Of a stretch of 64,000 nucleotides of DNA, positions 53,665 through 61,387 are shown piece after piece; positions within the stretch are counted from its first letter, which is position 1, and the number at the start of each line of letters is the position of its first letter. Made by a program: the position numbers and the translations under genes. The notes below the pieces were generated by a model. That model was not told where the DNA came from. It searched no databases and was given only the letters and a program-made list of their open reading frames with translations. Origin of the DNA: Peribacillus asahii (lineage in GTDB: Bacteria; Bacillota; Bacilli; Bacillales; DSM-1321); contig NZ_CP026095.1 in assembly GCF_004006295.1 (NCBI RefSeq), positions 641,501 to 705,500 of the forward strand, in the 5' to 3' direction.

Positions 53665-53692
53665 AAGCTTAGTCACGACTAGGCTTTTTTTG
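53665..53692 (+). terminator. Terminator of xpaC-telA
   Basis: AAGCTTAGTC and GACTAGGCTT pair around a 2-4 base loop, followed by TTTTTT. Confidence 0.85.
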
Positions 53693-53788
53693 TGCCTAAT
53701 TGAGCGGAAAAATTATCTGCAAAATAGTTCTTAGTAACGTGAAAATCCTAGCTTTTTCTAGTATAGTAATAATAGAGGGAGTGAGGGT

Positions 53789-54019
53789 ATGTATTTAACA
53801 GTGAAAGAAACAGCAGAGTATATATCATTATCAGAATCACATATTAAAAGCTTAATTTTACAAAATAAAATACGGGCTGTTCATGATGGTGAGCAGTATT
53901 TAATTTATAAAGACCAATTTAACACACATTTTGAACAATTGGAGACCTATAAAAAACAGGTTGCTGAGTATTTAAATGAACCTATTCCAGAAGATATTGA
54001 TGTGAAGGATGAAGATTAG
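53789..54019 (+). CDS. Excisionase-type helix-turn-helix protein
   Basis: The 76-residue protein begins YLTVKETAEYISLSESHIKSL, a MerR-like excisionase DNA-binding domain, then IRAVHDGEQYLIYKDQF and an acidic tail. The SD is GAGGGAGTGAGG. No integrase or phage genes are present, so it is more likely a regulator than a true excisionase. Its targets are unknown. Confidence 0.7.
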   Translation: MYLTVKETAEYISLSESHIKSLILQNKIRAVHDGEQYLIYKDQFNTHFEQLETYKKQVAEYLNEPIPEDIDVKDED

Positions 54020-54253
54020 TATTTGTTGTAAAGAGGATATTTTTATACACTCTCAATATAGAGGATTTTTTCGATAATATTTGGACCATGATTTAGGCTC
54101 TAGAATGGTTATGAAGTGTGGCCACTAAAAGAAGAAGTAGAGATGATTTTTCTAAATATTGTATGAAGGCTATAAGTAGTACATTTGTCTTAATCTGTGT
54201 AAGATATATATAGTAGGAATGAATATGCCAAAATGAAGTTAGGGGATAGGTTA

Positions 54254-55276
54254 GTGGTCAAAGAATATTTACAAAGTAAAGGTTTTTCAAGACTGATTGC
54301 ATTAGTCGTTGTTGTTATATTTTTAATTAGTATTGGAAGTATGCTTAATTTATTATTGTTTACTTTTATTTTTACATTTCTTATGGGCAGATTAGAGAGA
54401 TTTATAACGACTCAAGTAAATAAAGTCATTCGGATTAACTCTAAAGTAGTCATTGTATTTTTATATTCTATTGTACTGTCTTCTTTAGGCATTGTGTTAT
54501 ATAAATATTTACCGGTCATTACGATGCAATTAACGGAATTAGTGAAGCAAATTGTGTTTTTCTTCCAAAATCCACCTGATAGTCGCATCATTAAGTATAT
54601 TATTTCATACATGAATGATGTAGAAACACCGCTTGATTTTCAAACGCAAGTGAACTTTGTTTATTTATATATTGCAGACCTTGGGAAGTTAACTCTCCAA
54701 ATATTCCTTTCCATCTTATTGAGCCTGTTCTTCTTATTAGAAAAGGACAAAATTATTCGTTTTACCTCTAAATTTAAACGAGGAAAATTCAGTAGTTTCT
54801 TTTTAAATATAGAGCATTTTGGCAGAAAATTTGTGAATTCATTTGGGAAAGTAATCGAAGTTCAGTTTTTAATTGCGACAACAAATGCGGTCCTTTCTAT
54901 TACTTTTTTATGGATAATGGGTTTCCCCCAGTTAATAGGACTCGGTATTATGATTTTCTTTTTAGGATTAATTCCGGTAGCAGGTGTGATTATTTCACTT
55001 ATTCCACTTAGTATGATTGCCTATAGTATAGGCGGGATCTCAATGGTTATTGCTGTATTAATCATGATTGCTGTCATCCATGCTATAGAAAGTTATATTT
55101 TAAATCCGAAGTTTATGTCTGCTAAGACGAATTTGCCAACATTTTTTACCTTTATCGTACTTATCTTTTCCGAACACTTCCTTGGTATTTGGGGGTTAAT
55201 TATCGGGATTCCAATCTTTATCTTCCTATTAGATATGTTAGATATTCATGAGGATAATCATAAAGCAACTCGTTAA
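54254..55276 (+). CDS. AI-2E family transporter
   Basis: The product is about 340 residues with seven to eight membrane helices, showing the family's GLIPVAGVIISLIP and LNPKFMSAKTNLPTF stretches. The family includes the E. coli AI-2 exporter TqsA and various ion exchangers; the substrate here is unknown. Start is ambiguous: GTG at 54254 has AGGGG 8 bases upstream and is preferred, while ATG at 54233 lacks an SD. Confidence 0.8.
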   Translation: MVKEYLQSKGFSRLIALVVVVIFLISIGSMLNLLLFTFIFTFLMGRLERFITTQVNKVIRINSKVVIVFLYSIVLSSLGIVLYKYLPVITMQLTELVKQIVFFFQNPPDSRIIKYIISYMNDVETPLDFQTQVNFVYLYIADLGKLTLQIFLSILLSLFFLLEKDKIIRFTSKFKRGKFSSFFLNIEHFGRKFVNSFGKVIEVQFLIATTNAVLSITFLWIMGFPQLIGLGIMIFFLGLIPVAGVIISLIPLSMIAYSIGGISMVIAVLIMIAVIHAIESYILNPKFMSAKTNLPTFFTFIVLIFSEHFLGIWGLIIGIPIFIFLLDMLDIHEDNHKATR

Positions 55277-55280
55277 ATAG

Positions 55281-55317
55281 AAGCAGCAATCTCTAATTAA
55301 AGGGATTGCTGTTTTTA
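55281..55317 (+). terminator. Terminator of the AI-2E transporter gene
   Basis: AGCAGCAATC and GATTGCTGTT pair around a loop of about 11, followed by TTTTAT. Confidence 0.8.
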
Positions 55318-55341
55318 TGTTCAGTTGGATAATATAGAACG

Positions 55342-55371
55342 AACCCTCTTCTGAAATCAGAAGAGGGTTCT
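55342..55371 (-). terminator. Hairpin downstream of the 123-residue protein gene
   Basis: GAACCCTCTTCTGA and complement, 14-bp perfect arms with a two-base loop. The T-run is weak (GTTCTATATT). Confidence 0.65.
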
Positions 55372-55391
55372 GGGAACAAGTAAGGGGTAAT

Positions 55392-55763
55392 TTATTTAAT
55401 GTATGAAGCACCGAGAAGCGATTCAGGGCTTTGTCCAAGCACCAACATGCTTATTTTGGCATATCCAATTGTTTCATAGTCAGCGAAAGTTTTTTGTAAA
55501 ATATGGATATTTGGATCATCTTTTAATTTTTGTATTTCTTCTTTATATAGACTAATGACAGAGGGCATTACAAATTCAGGGGTAAATTCGCTTGCGTCCT
55601 CGTCCATAATCAAACAGCCCATATATTGATACTTAAATTGAAAAGCGCGTGTTAAGCCAACGACATGGAGTAATTTCTTAAATAACTCGGGGTAAGAATC
55701 TTTAATTTTCTCCAGTGCCTCTTCGGTTGTTTGCAACTCATCTACACTTGATAAAGTGACCAT
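55392..55763 (-). CDS. Conserved-looking soluble protein of unknown function
   Basis: This 123-residue protein is alpha-helical in character with acidic N-terminus; a hydrophobic central stretch (RAFQFKYQYMGCLIM) and YAKISMLVLGQSPESLLGASY near the end. An ideal SD (AAAGGAGAT) precedes the ATG at 55763, which makes it a real gene. I do not recognise the family. It is monocistronic, convergent with the AI-2E gene. Confidence 0.6.
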   Translation of the reverse strand: MVTLSSVDELQTTEEALEKIKDSYPELFKKLLHVVGLTRAFQFKYQYMGCLIMDEDASEFTPEFVMPSVISLYKEEIQKLKDDPNIHILQKTFADYETIGYAKISMLVLGQSPESLLGASYIK

Positions 55764-55936
55764 AATATCTCCTTTCGTACTATGAAAAAATAGGTTCCAA
55801 TTTCACAATGCTTATATTCATAAACAGTCTACTCCTGCTTCTATAGAAAGTAAAATGGTTATAATTCATTATAACTATAGCTTTTATCTATGATTGAGGT
55901 TTGATGAATAGTCCATTCATGGATTTGAAAGGAAGA

Positions 55937-56836
55937 TTAATCTGTATCTAGCTTTTGCTCGGTTAATACTTGTTTTGCAAAGCGCAGCCATTCTTTAGCT
56001 GCAAAGGATAGATGACGATTTTTACTCCAAATGACTCCCAGCTTCCACTTTATAGATGGGTTAATGACTTTTACAGAACAAACGTGACTTTGTAAGTGAC
56101 TGCATAGACTTTCGGGTAATAGTGTAATTCCTAGCTTGCAGGCTACCATCTCCTCAAGAAAGTCCCAACGTGAACTCTCTGACATAACACGAGGAGTAAA
56201 GCCAGCTATCTCACAGGAGGAGACGACAAGGTCACGCAGTATGAATTCTTTATTAAAAAGAATAAAGTCTTCTTGAGCCAGAGCTCCTAAATCAACTTCT
56301 TCAGTTTGAGCTAGTGGGTGTTCCGGATGGAGGATTAATCGAATATCTTCTTCTAAAAATGCAAAAGAGTGAAAAAGTTCAGTATTAGTAGGGAAAGCAA
56401 TTACACCGATATCAAGTAAATCATTTTCAACAGCCTCTTGTATTTTCTTCGAACCATCTTCTATTAATTGGAGTGTAATATTTGGATACTCCTCATGAAA
56501 GCGGCCGATAATTTTTGGGAAAAAGGAAGCATCGATAATTGGGGGTAATCCTAGTCGAATATGTCCTTTTTTCAAGCCCGACAGATATTCCATTTCTGTT
56601 TCTAAATTGCTAAATGCCTTATCAATTAATTTTGCTTGTTCGAGTACGACTCGTCCGGCATCGGTAAGTGTTAATTGTTTACGTGAGCGATCAAAAAGTT
56701 CCACGCCTAACTCGGTTTCGAGTTTTTTAATCATTTTACTAATCGTAGGCTGAGTAATGTATAAATGTTCGGCGGCTTTAGTAAAGCTATTGAAGTGTGT
56801 TACTTGAATAAAGTATTGTAAATGTTTGATGTCCAA
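55937..56836 (-). CDS. LysR-family regulator, CidR-like
   Basis: The 299-residue regulator opens DIKHLQYFIQVTHFNSFTKAAEHLYITQPTIS-type HTH and has a C-terminal effector domain; the start of the effector region (LPPIIDASFFPKIIGRFHEEYPNI) resembles CidR/YwbI, the regulator of cidAB holin-like genes. The TTG at 56836 gives the usual LysR N-terminus and has AGGTGA 5-6 bases upstream; GTG at 56845 is inside that SD. No cid genes are in the window, so the target is open. Confidence 0.78.
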   Translation of the reverse strand: MDIKHLQYFIQVTHFNSFTKAAEHLYITQPTISKMIKKLETELGVELFDRSRKQLTLTDAGRVVLEQAKLIDKAFSNLETEMEYLSGLKKGHIRLGLPPIIDASFFPKIIGRFHEEYPNITLQLIEDGSKKIQEAVENDLLDIGVIAFPTNTELFHSFAFLEEDIRLILHPEHPLAQTEEVDLGALAQEDFILFNKEFILRDLVVSSCEIAGFTPRVMSESSRWDFLEEMVACKLGITLLPESLCSHLQSHVCSVKVINPSIKWKLGVIWSKNRHLSFAAKEWLRFAKQVLTEQKLDTD

Positions 56837-57125
56837 TGCCGTCACCTGCTTTTCTTTAGGTCAATCATTTCTTATTGTACACATATCGTCATAGGAATGT
56901 AAATTTTTGAGTTGTAGAAAAGAGGGGGACTTCTAAATTGGGGTCATGTCAGAAAATTAATTTGGATTTATATAGATATCTTTATGATTTACAAGAGGGG
57001 AAAGGTCTTTTATACTATGTTATATTTCCTAGATAATCTGGTGAATTTCTTTAAATACTGGAGGGAACAACCGATAAATACTATAAATGAGGTGCTAGTA
57101 TAGAGGGGAGAAGTGGGGGAATAGG

Positions 57126-57314
57126 GTGAATAAGTTATTTAAAATTAGTTGGCATGCTTTTTTTGACGAAAATACGTTTTTAGAAGGGCGTAGTATAGTA
57201 GAGGCAGAAACGGATTATGAAGCAGCTAATAAGTTAATTTTTGAGAAAGCACATGAGTATCGTTTAAGAAAAACATGGATTAGGATTGATTCTTTAGTTG
57301 AATTAATTAGTTAA
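57126..57314 (+). CDS. Small unknown protein
   Basis: This 62-residue, mixed alpha/beta-like protein (KISWHAFFDENTFLEGRSIVEAETDYEAANKLI) starts at GTG 57126 after a GGGGG run at about 6 bases, and a good terminator follows at 57324. That combination supports a real gene. I do not recognise the family. Confidence 0.5.
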   Translation: MNKLFKISWHAFFDENTFLEGRSIVEAETDYEAANKLIFEKAHEYRLRKTWIRIDSLVELIS

Positions 57315-57323
57315 AGCTCAAAG

Positions 57324-57356
57324 CTTTCCAAGTAACGGAACTTGGGAAGTTTTTTG
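57324..57356 (+). terminator. Terminator of the small unknown gene
   Basis: CTTTCCAAGT and ACTTGGGAAG pair around six bases, followed by TTTTTTG. Confidence 0.85.
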
Positions 57357-57407
57357 TTTTGCGCAAGTAACTTAAAAATTTATTTCCCATAAAGGTACTT
57401 TGAAAAA

Positions 57408-57589
57408 TTATCCACAAAAGAAATAAAGGGATACGAATGAATGGTAGAGTTTATCCACATTATCCACAAAGTTATCCATAATTTCCATAATTATGATGTT
57501 AATAAAACGGAGATTACAGTTCATTATTTATCTGTATTTTCAGAATATATCCACAATATTAACAGTTCTGTGGATAAACCTGTGTGTAA
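57408..57589. promoter_or_regulatory. DnaA-box cluster
   Basis: Perfect TTATCCACA at 57408, 57451 and 57460 (adjacent, no gap), TTATCCATA at 57472, ATATCCACA at 57547, and inverted TGTGGATAA at 57569 with TGTGTGTAA at 57581. The 460-bp gap between the small gene and yfhD holds nothing else except hairpins. Such clusters bind DnaA outside oriC in B. subtilis. The arrangement differs from elements A-D. Confidence 0.8.
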
Positions 57590-57697
57590 AAGTGAAGAGC
57601 GCTATTCTTTAATATTTCCCAGATTTTGTCCTTTAACACACTTTAACGAAGGCAAAAACGTAATGATCTGAGGAGCATGATTGTTCAGCTAAACGGA

Positions 57698-57742
57698 GAG
57701 GCTGGCCCGAAAGCCATTTTTCGTGACTTTTGGGTCGGCCTC
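57698..57742. terminator. Hairpin downstream of yfhD, possible terminator
   Basis: GAGGCTGGCCCGAAAG and CTTTTGGGTCGGCCTC pair with few mismatches. T-runs are weak. Confidence 0.5.
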
Positions 57743-57774
57743 ATATTGATTCTATGCAAGGCTTGAGTTATATA

Positions 57775-57957
57775 TTAGTTATCTCTTTTAGCGCGTTGAT
57801 CAGCTACATTTGCTCGTGCTTGTGCCTCTAAATCATCTGCATCTGCTAATTCTGCTGAGTATTCCACATCAATTCCATCACTTTGTAAATTTTTTTCGAA
57901 TTGTGATAGTCCTTGGTTGTTTTTATTCCGTTTAATAGGTTTATGGTTTTGTCCCAT
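57775..57957 (-). CDS. yfhD: YfhD family protein
   Basis: The 60-residue hydrophilic protein (KPIKRNKNNQGLSQFEKNLQ..., ADADDLEAQARANVADQRAKR) matches Bacillus YfhD, a small protein of unknown role, probably present in spores or sporulating cells. AGGAGGTACTTCA precedes the ATG. It heads the block yfhD-yfhE-yfhF-recX-yfhH as in B. subtilis. Confidence 0.85.
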   Translation of the reverse strand: MGQNHKPIKRNKNNQGLSQFEKNLQSDGIDVEYSAELADADDLEAQARANVADQRAKRDN

Positions 57958-57987
57958 TGAAGTACCTCCTATCAGGATGATTAGATG

Positions 57988-58113
57988 TTAACGACGAGCT
58001 CTCTTATCAGTGAATCCGCCTGCACGATCTGCGCTTTTAAATTCACGTGAGTATAGTACGGCTTGTGTACTAGTTAAATTTGTTCTTAACTTTTCATGTT
58101 TTTTATTGGCCAT
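57988..58113 (-). CDS. yfhE: YfhE family small protein
   Basis: This 41-residue basic protein (VLYSREFKSADRAGGFTDKRARR at its end) matches YfhE in size, composition and place beside yfhD. GGAGATGATTAA precedes the ATG at 58113. It is too short for standard frame listings. Function is unknown. Confidence 0.75.
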   Translation of the reverse strand: MANKKHEKLRTNLTSTQAVLYSREFKSADRAGGFTDKRARR

Positions 58114-58193
58114 TTAATCATCTCCTATTTTGGTAATATTTCTATTTTTTCCTTAAATGGACTAAACATACATTAGGAATTTTTTTCTTTTGA

Positions 58194-58304
58194 CTTTATC
58201 CCATACTTAACGGGCAGTAAGAACCCCACCTCAACCTTATGAGGAACCAAAGAAGGTAGGTGGGGGATGAAGGAAAACCCCCACTGATGGAAGTTTCACT
58301 TTAT
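58194..58304 (-). repeat. Dispersed intergenic repeat R3 with hairpin insert
   Basis: Reverse orientation: CCCATACTTAACGGGCAGTAAG at the left (58200) and CCCCCACTGATGGAAGTTTCAC at the right (58278), with about 55 extra bases between them forming a CCCCACCT/AGGTGGGG hairpin. It abuts the yfhF stop, so on the minus strand it occupies the 3' end of that gene, as R1 does for terC. Confidence 0.65.
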
Positions 58305-59209
58305 TATGTTAAAAGGTCAGTTAAGGCTTGTTTTAAAGTTAGGTAAGAAAATGAAAAATGATGATGCAATAATTTAGTTGGTTGTACACGTTGTCCTTCT
58401 AAAACAAGCATGCTCATTTCACCTAAAGCCAGTTTAAGGGCGAATGACGGTACAGGAAGCCAATGCGGACGATGGGTGATAGAACTAATCATTTGCCCGA
58501 ATGGTTTCATTTGTGTTGGTTCTGGAGAGGTAAAATTGACGGGACCAGAGATTTTAGGGTGATTGATGCAAAAAAGAATTCCACGAATGACATCTTGGAT
58601 ATGAATCCATGAGAGCCATTGAGTTCCGCGTCCCATTGTGCCGCCGGCCATTAGCTTGTACGGTAATACCATCATTGGCAGTGCTCCACCTTGTTGATCG
58701 AGAATTAAACCGAACCGAGCTAGGACAACTCGATTGCTGTATGCCTTAGAGTGAAGTGCTTCGTGTTCCCACAACTTCACCGTTTGTGCTAAAAAGTCTT
58801 CCCCAATAGATTCTGTTGTTTCAGAGAAGGTTAATTGATCTGACACTCCATATACACCAATTGCACTCGCGTTAATAACAACAGAAGGTTTATGTGTACA
58901 GGCAGCCAGAATCCGATTCATTTCTTTTGTGGCGATCAGGCGGCTTTCTGTAATTTTCTGCTTGCGCTGGGTTGTCCAACGTCCGCTGTTTAAAGATTCG
59001 CCAGCTAAATTAATAAATACATCCAGATTGTTCAATGCATTTTCGGGGCGGGCTCCCTCATAAAGCCAGCCAATATAGTGAACCTGACTTTGATTGTGAT
59101 ATTTTTCAGGATGCCTAGTGAGGATAAACACAGTGTGATGTGCTTGTATTAATTCATCCACGAGGGCAGTTCCAACAAAGCCTGTTCCACCTGCAATGGC
59201 AATATTCAT
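58304..59209 (-). CDS. yfhF: YfhF, TIGR01777-type epimerase-like protein
   Basis: The product is about 301 residues, an extended short-chain dehydrogenase/epimerase (NAD-binding IAGGTGFVGTALVDEL at the N-terminus, INLAGESLNSGRWTTQRK, NASAIGVYG, and C-terminal domain of unknown function). Substrate unknown. The ATG at 59209 follows AAGGAAG with 8 bases of spacing; a GTG at 59218 lies within the SD spacing. It is divergent from recX as in B. subtilis. Confidence 0.88.
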   Translation of the reverse strand: MNIAIAGGTGFVGTALVDELIQAHHTVFILTRHPEKYHNQSQVHYIGWLYEGARPENALNNLDVFINLAGESLNSGRWTTQRKQKITESRLIATKEMNRILAACTHKPSVVINASAIGVYGVSDQLTFSETTESIGEDFLAQTVKLWEHEALHSKAYSNRVVLARFGLILDQQGGALPMMVLPYKLMAGGTMGRGTQWLSWIHIQDVIRGILFCINHPKISGPVNFTSPEPTQMKPFGQMISSITHRPHWLPVPSFALKLALGEMSMLVLEGQRVQPTKLLHHHFSFSYLTLKQALTDLLT

Positions 59210-59319
59210 GGAAAACACTTCCTTTTAAGAGGATTTGAGCTAACCTTATCATGGAATGGCAGCCTTTTGAAAGAGAAAGCGACGATTGAATGTGGTAAAG
59301 TAAAAAGGAGGTGTGTATG

Positions 59320-60117
59320 ATGCCAACAATTACGAAAATAACCACTCAAACAAAGCGAACGGATCGCTATAATATCTTTATAGATGAAAAGTATTCGTTT
59401 AGTGTTGATGAGGATGTTCTGTTAAAGTTTCAATTAAAAAAAGGAAAAGAAATTGATGCGTTATTATTAAGTCAAATTCAATTTCATGATAATATTCAAA
59501 AATCGTTTACAGATGCTTTAGGATATTTATCGTACCGCATGCGCTCTGAAGCGGAGATTCGTTTATATTTAAAGCAGAAAGGAATTGAAGAGCCAATTAT
59601 TCATGAAACGATTCATAGGCTCTATCAATATAATTATTTAGATGATTTAGACTTTGCTAAAGCTTATGTACGAACACATGTGAATGGCGGTAATAAAGGA
59701 CCGGTTGTGCTTCAGCGCGAGTTAAAGGAAAAGGGGATTAGTGATCCATTGATTCAACAAGCGCTTCTGGAATATCCCTTTGATGTGCAAATTGACCATG
59801 CTAAACATTTAGCTAATAAATCAATCAAAAAGGAAAAAGCTATTTCAGAACGGGCTTTGCAACAAAAGCTTGAGCATATGTTAAGCCGCAAAGGGTTTTC
59901 GCGCGATGTGATTGTCATTGCCCTAGAAGGCGTAACGATTGAAAAAGATGAGCAAGAAGAGTGGGATTCTTTATGCTATCAGGCGGAAAAAATCATTCGT
60001 CGCTACCGCGCTTATGAAGGTTTTTTATTTCAACAAAAAGTTAAGCAAGCATTATTCCGCAAAGGGTTTTCACTTGAATTAATTGAGCGTTATTTAAACG
60101 AATTAGAAGGCGAGTAA
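59320..60117 (+). CDS. recX: Recombination regulator RecX
   Basis: The product is about 265 residues, a full-length Firmicute RecX with several three-helix repeats (FTDALGYLSYRMRSEAEIRLYLKQKGI, LDDLDFAKAYVRT, AISERALQQKLEHMLSRKGFSRDVI). It binds the RecA filament and modulates its activity. Start is ATG at 59320 (or 59317) after AAAGGAGG; the longer frame from 59311 overlaps the SD. Confidence 0.9.
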   Translation: MPTITKITTQTKRTDRYNIFIDEKYSFSVDEDVLLKFQLKKGKEIDALLLSQIQFHDNIQKSFTDALGYLSYRMRSEAEIRLYLKQKGIEEPIIHETIHRLYQYNYLDDLDFAKAYVRTHVNGGNKGPVVLQRELKEKGISDPLIQQALLEYPFDVQIDHAKHLANKSIKKEKAISERALQQKLEHMLSRKGFSRDVIVIALEGVTIEKDEQEEWDSLCYQAEKIIRRYRAYEGFLFQQKVKQALFRKGFSLELIERYLNELEGE

Positions 60118-60186
60118 AAATAGCCAAACGTTCATTTTTTCGTTAATATGGAATGGAACGAATTCAATAATTAAGGGGTCATATAG

Positions 60187-60498
60187 ATGAATGATGTAAG
60201 ATACAGCTTGATGTCACCATATGAATTGCAGCAAGAAATTGCAACATTGACTGAAAAGGCTCGAAAAGCAGAGCAGTTAGGCATGGAAAATGAGTATGCC
60301 GTATTAGAAAGAAAAGCAACTATGGCGAAAGCCTATTTATTAAATCCAGATGATTTTAAACCGGGGGAAATTTATCAAATTGAAGGAGACCCTGGTGTTT
60401 ATTTTAAAATTGATTATATGAACGGTGTTTTTGCATGGGGATATCGCCTAGGTGGCCATGGGAAAGAAGAGGCTTTGCCCATTTCGATGTTGAAATAA
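60187..60498 (+). CDS. yfhH: YfhH family protein (DUF1811)
   Basis: The 103-residue protein starts YSLMSPYELQQEIATL and ends in a strand-rich FKPGEIYQIEGDPGVYFKIDY, matching YfhH, which follows recX in B. subtilis. Structure is known for the family but function is not. An AAGGGG sequence precedes the ATG at 60187. Confidence 0.88.
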   Translation: MNDVRYSLMSPYELQQEIATLTEKARKAEQLGMENEYAVLERKATMAKAYLLNPDDFKPGEIYQIEGDPGVYFKIDYMNGVFAWGYRLGGHGKEEALPISMLK

Positions 60499-60503
60499 AG
60501 GAA

Positions 60504-60533
60504 AGGCTGACTCAAGCGTAAAGGAGTCAGCCT
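60504..60533. terminator. Hairpin terminator between yfhH and the convergent small gene
   Basis: AGGCTGACTC and GAGTCAGCCT, 10-bp perfect arms with a 10-base loop. T-runs are weak. Confidence 0.65.
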
Positions 60534-60540
60534 ATATTGA

Positions 60541-60678
60541 TTAAGATTGTTTTCTTGTCATTGCTTGGAGAATAACGTTTTTTTGAGTTTCTTTTGTCTC
60601 GCCGTTAATTTGTCTCCATGTATGTTTAGGGCTTTGATGTGGATTTTGAAATTTTCCTAAAAATCGCTTGTTTGCCAT
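60541..60678 (-). CDS. Small basic protein, YpzG-like
   Basis: The 45-residue protein MANKRFLGKFQNPHQSPKHT... has HTWRQINGETKETQ, reminiscent of YpzG family small proteins; this is a tentative call. GGGGAG lies 11 bases before the ATG; an in-frame ATG at 60687 is too near the SD. It is too short for standard frame listings. It sits 20 bases after sspK and is probably co-transcribed in the spore line. Confidence 0.55.
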   Translation of the reverse strand: MANKRFLGKFQNPHQSPKHTWRQINGETKETQKNVILQAMTRKQS

Positions 60679-60699
60679 GCTGTTCATCACTCCCCATAT

Positions 60700-60855
60700 T
60701 TAAGTATTTCGCTTGTTAGATGCTCTCATACGTTCCTGCGGATGAGTGTTGATGGATCCATCAGCACGTTTGGAAGAAAACTCAGGTTTAGCCCGAGGTT
60801 CGCCTTGGAATTTATCGCTGTTTTGATTTGGAAAACCGTTTTCTTTATTTCGCAA
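60700..60855 (-). CDS. sspK: Small acid-soluble spore protein K
   Basis: The 51-residue protein [20 protein letters not shown]... with [21 protein letters not shown] matches SspK of B. subtilis and sits in the same place (between yfhH and yfhJ). The start is TTG at 60855 with GGAGGG 7 bases upstream; an ATG nearby is in another frame. SspK is a minor SASP made in the forespore under SigG. Too short for standard frame listings. Confidence 0.88.
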   Translation of the reverse strand: MRNKENGFPNQNSDKFQGEPRAKPEFSSKRADGSINTHPQERMRASNKRNT

Positions 60856-60906
60856 TCATGTTCCCTCCAGATCGTTAAAAGTGAAAAACGCGTTTCCGCG
60901 TACTAC

Positions 60907-60913
60907 TAGTATG
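60907..60913 (-). promoter_or_regulatory. Candidate SigG -10 box of sspK
   Basis: On the minus strand CATACTA matches the SigG -10 (CATNNTA), about 50 bases before the sspK start. The -35 (GNATR) is not clear at the right distance, so this is tentative. Confidence 0.35.
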
Positions 60914-60966
60914 AGTCATGATTCGTGGAGAAATGTCGCAAAAATATTGGTAACGAGGTGATATTA

Positions 60967-61233
60967 ATGAATGATTACCATGAAAGGCTAACGAAGAAGC
61001 TGTTAGAAAAAAATATGCAAATGTCTTATGAACAAGCGTTAACGTGGGTTGAATTATTATGGGAAGATTTTGAATCCACCTATGCTAAGGCAGGGCATGA
61101 ATATGCTGGAAAAGAGATGACGTTTCGAGTGGTAAATACTTGGATTGATCAGTATGGTGAAAAGTTTCATGAGTTTGTTGCTCAAAACCCTAAATATCAA
61201 CATTTGTTACGAAATTCGGATCAACTTCATTAA
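60967..61233 (+). CDS. yfhJ: YfhJ family protein
   Basis: The 88-residue soluble helical protein carries QALTWVELLWEDFESTYAKAG and VVNTWIDQYGEKFHEF, the YfhJ core. GAGGTGAT lies 5-6 bases before the ATG at 60967; the frame is open further left but lacks an SD and overlaps the sspK promoter. Function is unknown. It is closed by a strong terminator. Confidence 0.87.
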   Translation: MNDYHERLTKKLLEKNMQMSYEQALTWVELLWEDFESTYAKAGHEYAGKEMTFRVVNTWIDQYGEKFHEFVAQNPKYQHLLRNSDQLH

Positions 61234-61275
61234 AAAGCTGAAGGCACGGAATTACTGGTGCCTTCAGCTTTTTTG
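61232..61275 (+). terminator. Terminator of yfhJ
   Basis: AAAAGCTGAAGGCAC and GTGCCTTCAGCTTTT, 15-bp perfect arms, then TT. Confidence 0.9.
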
Positions 61276-61387
61276 AATCATTTTTGATAAACTATATTGT
61301 TCATCAAAAATGGCTCAAAAATCAACAGCATTCTATAACATAGTCTACTGGTTAAATGAAATGAACTTCAAATGCCCGATTAACCTG

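Noticed and set aside
53789..54019. Excisionase-like gene as a sign of a prophage or integrative element
   Set aside because: No integrase, attachment repeats or phage genes nearby; small HTH proteins of this type are common chromosomal regulators.
57441..57671. Open frame of 76 codons across the DnaA-box cluster
   Set aside because: No SD, His/Asn/Ile-rich translation produced by repeated TTATCCACA sequence; better explained as non-coding box cluster.
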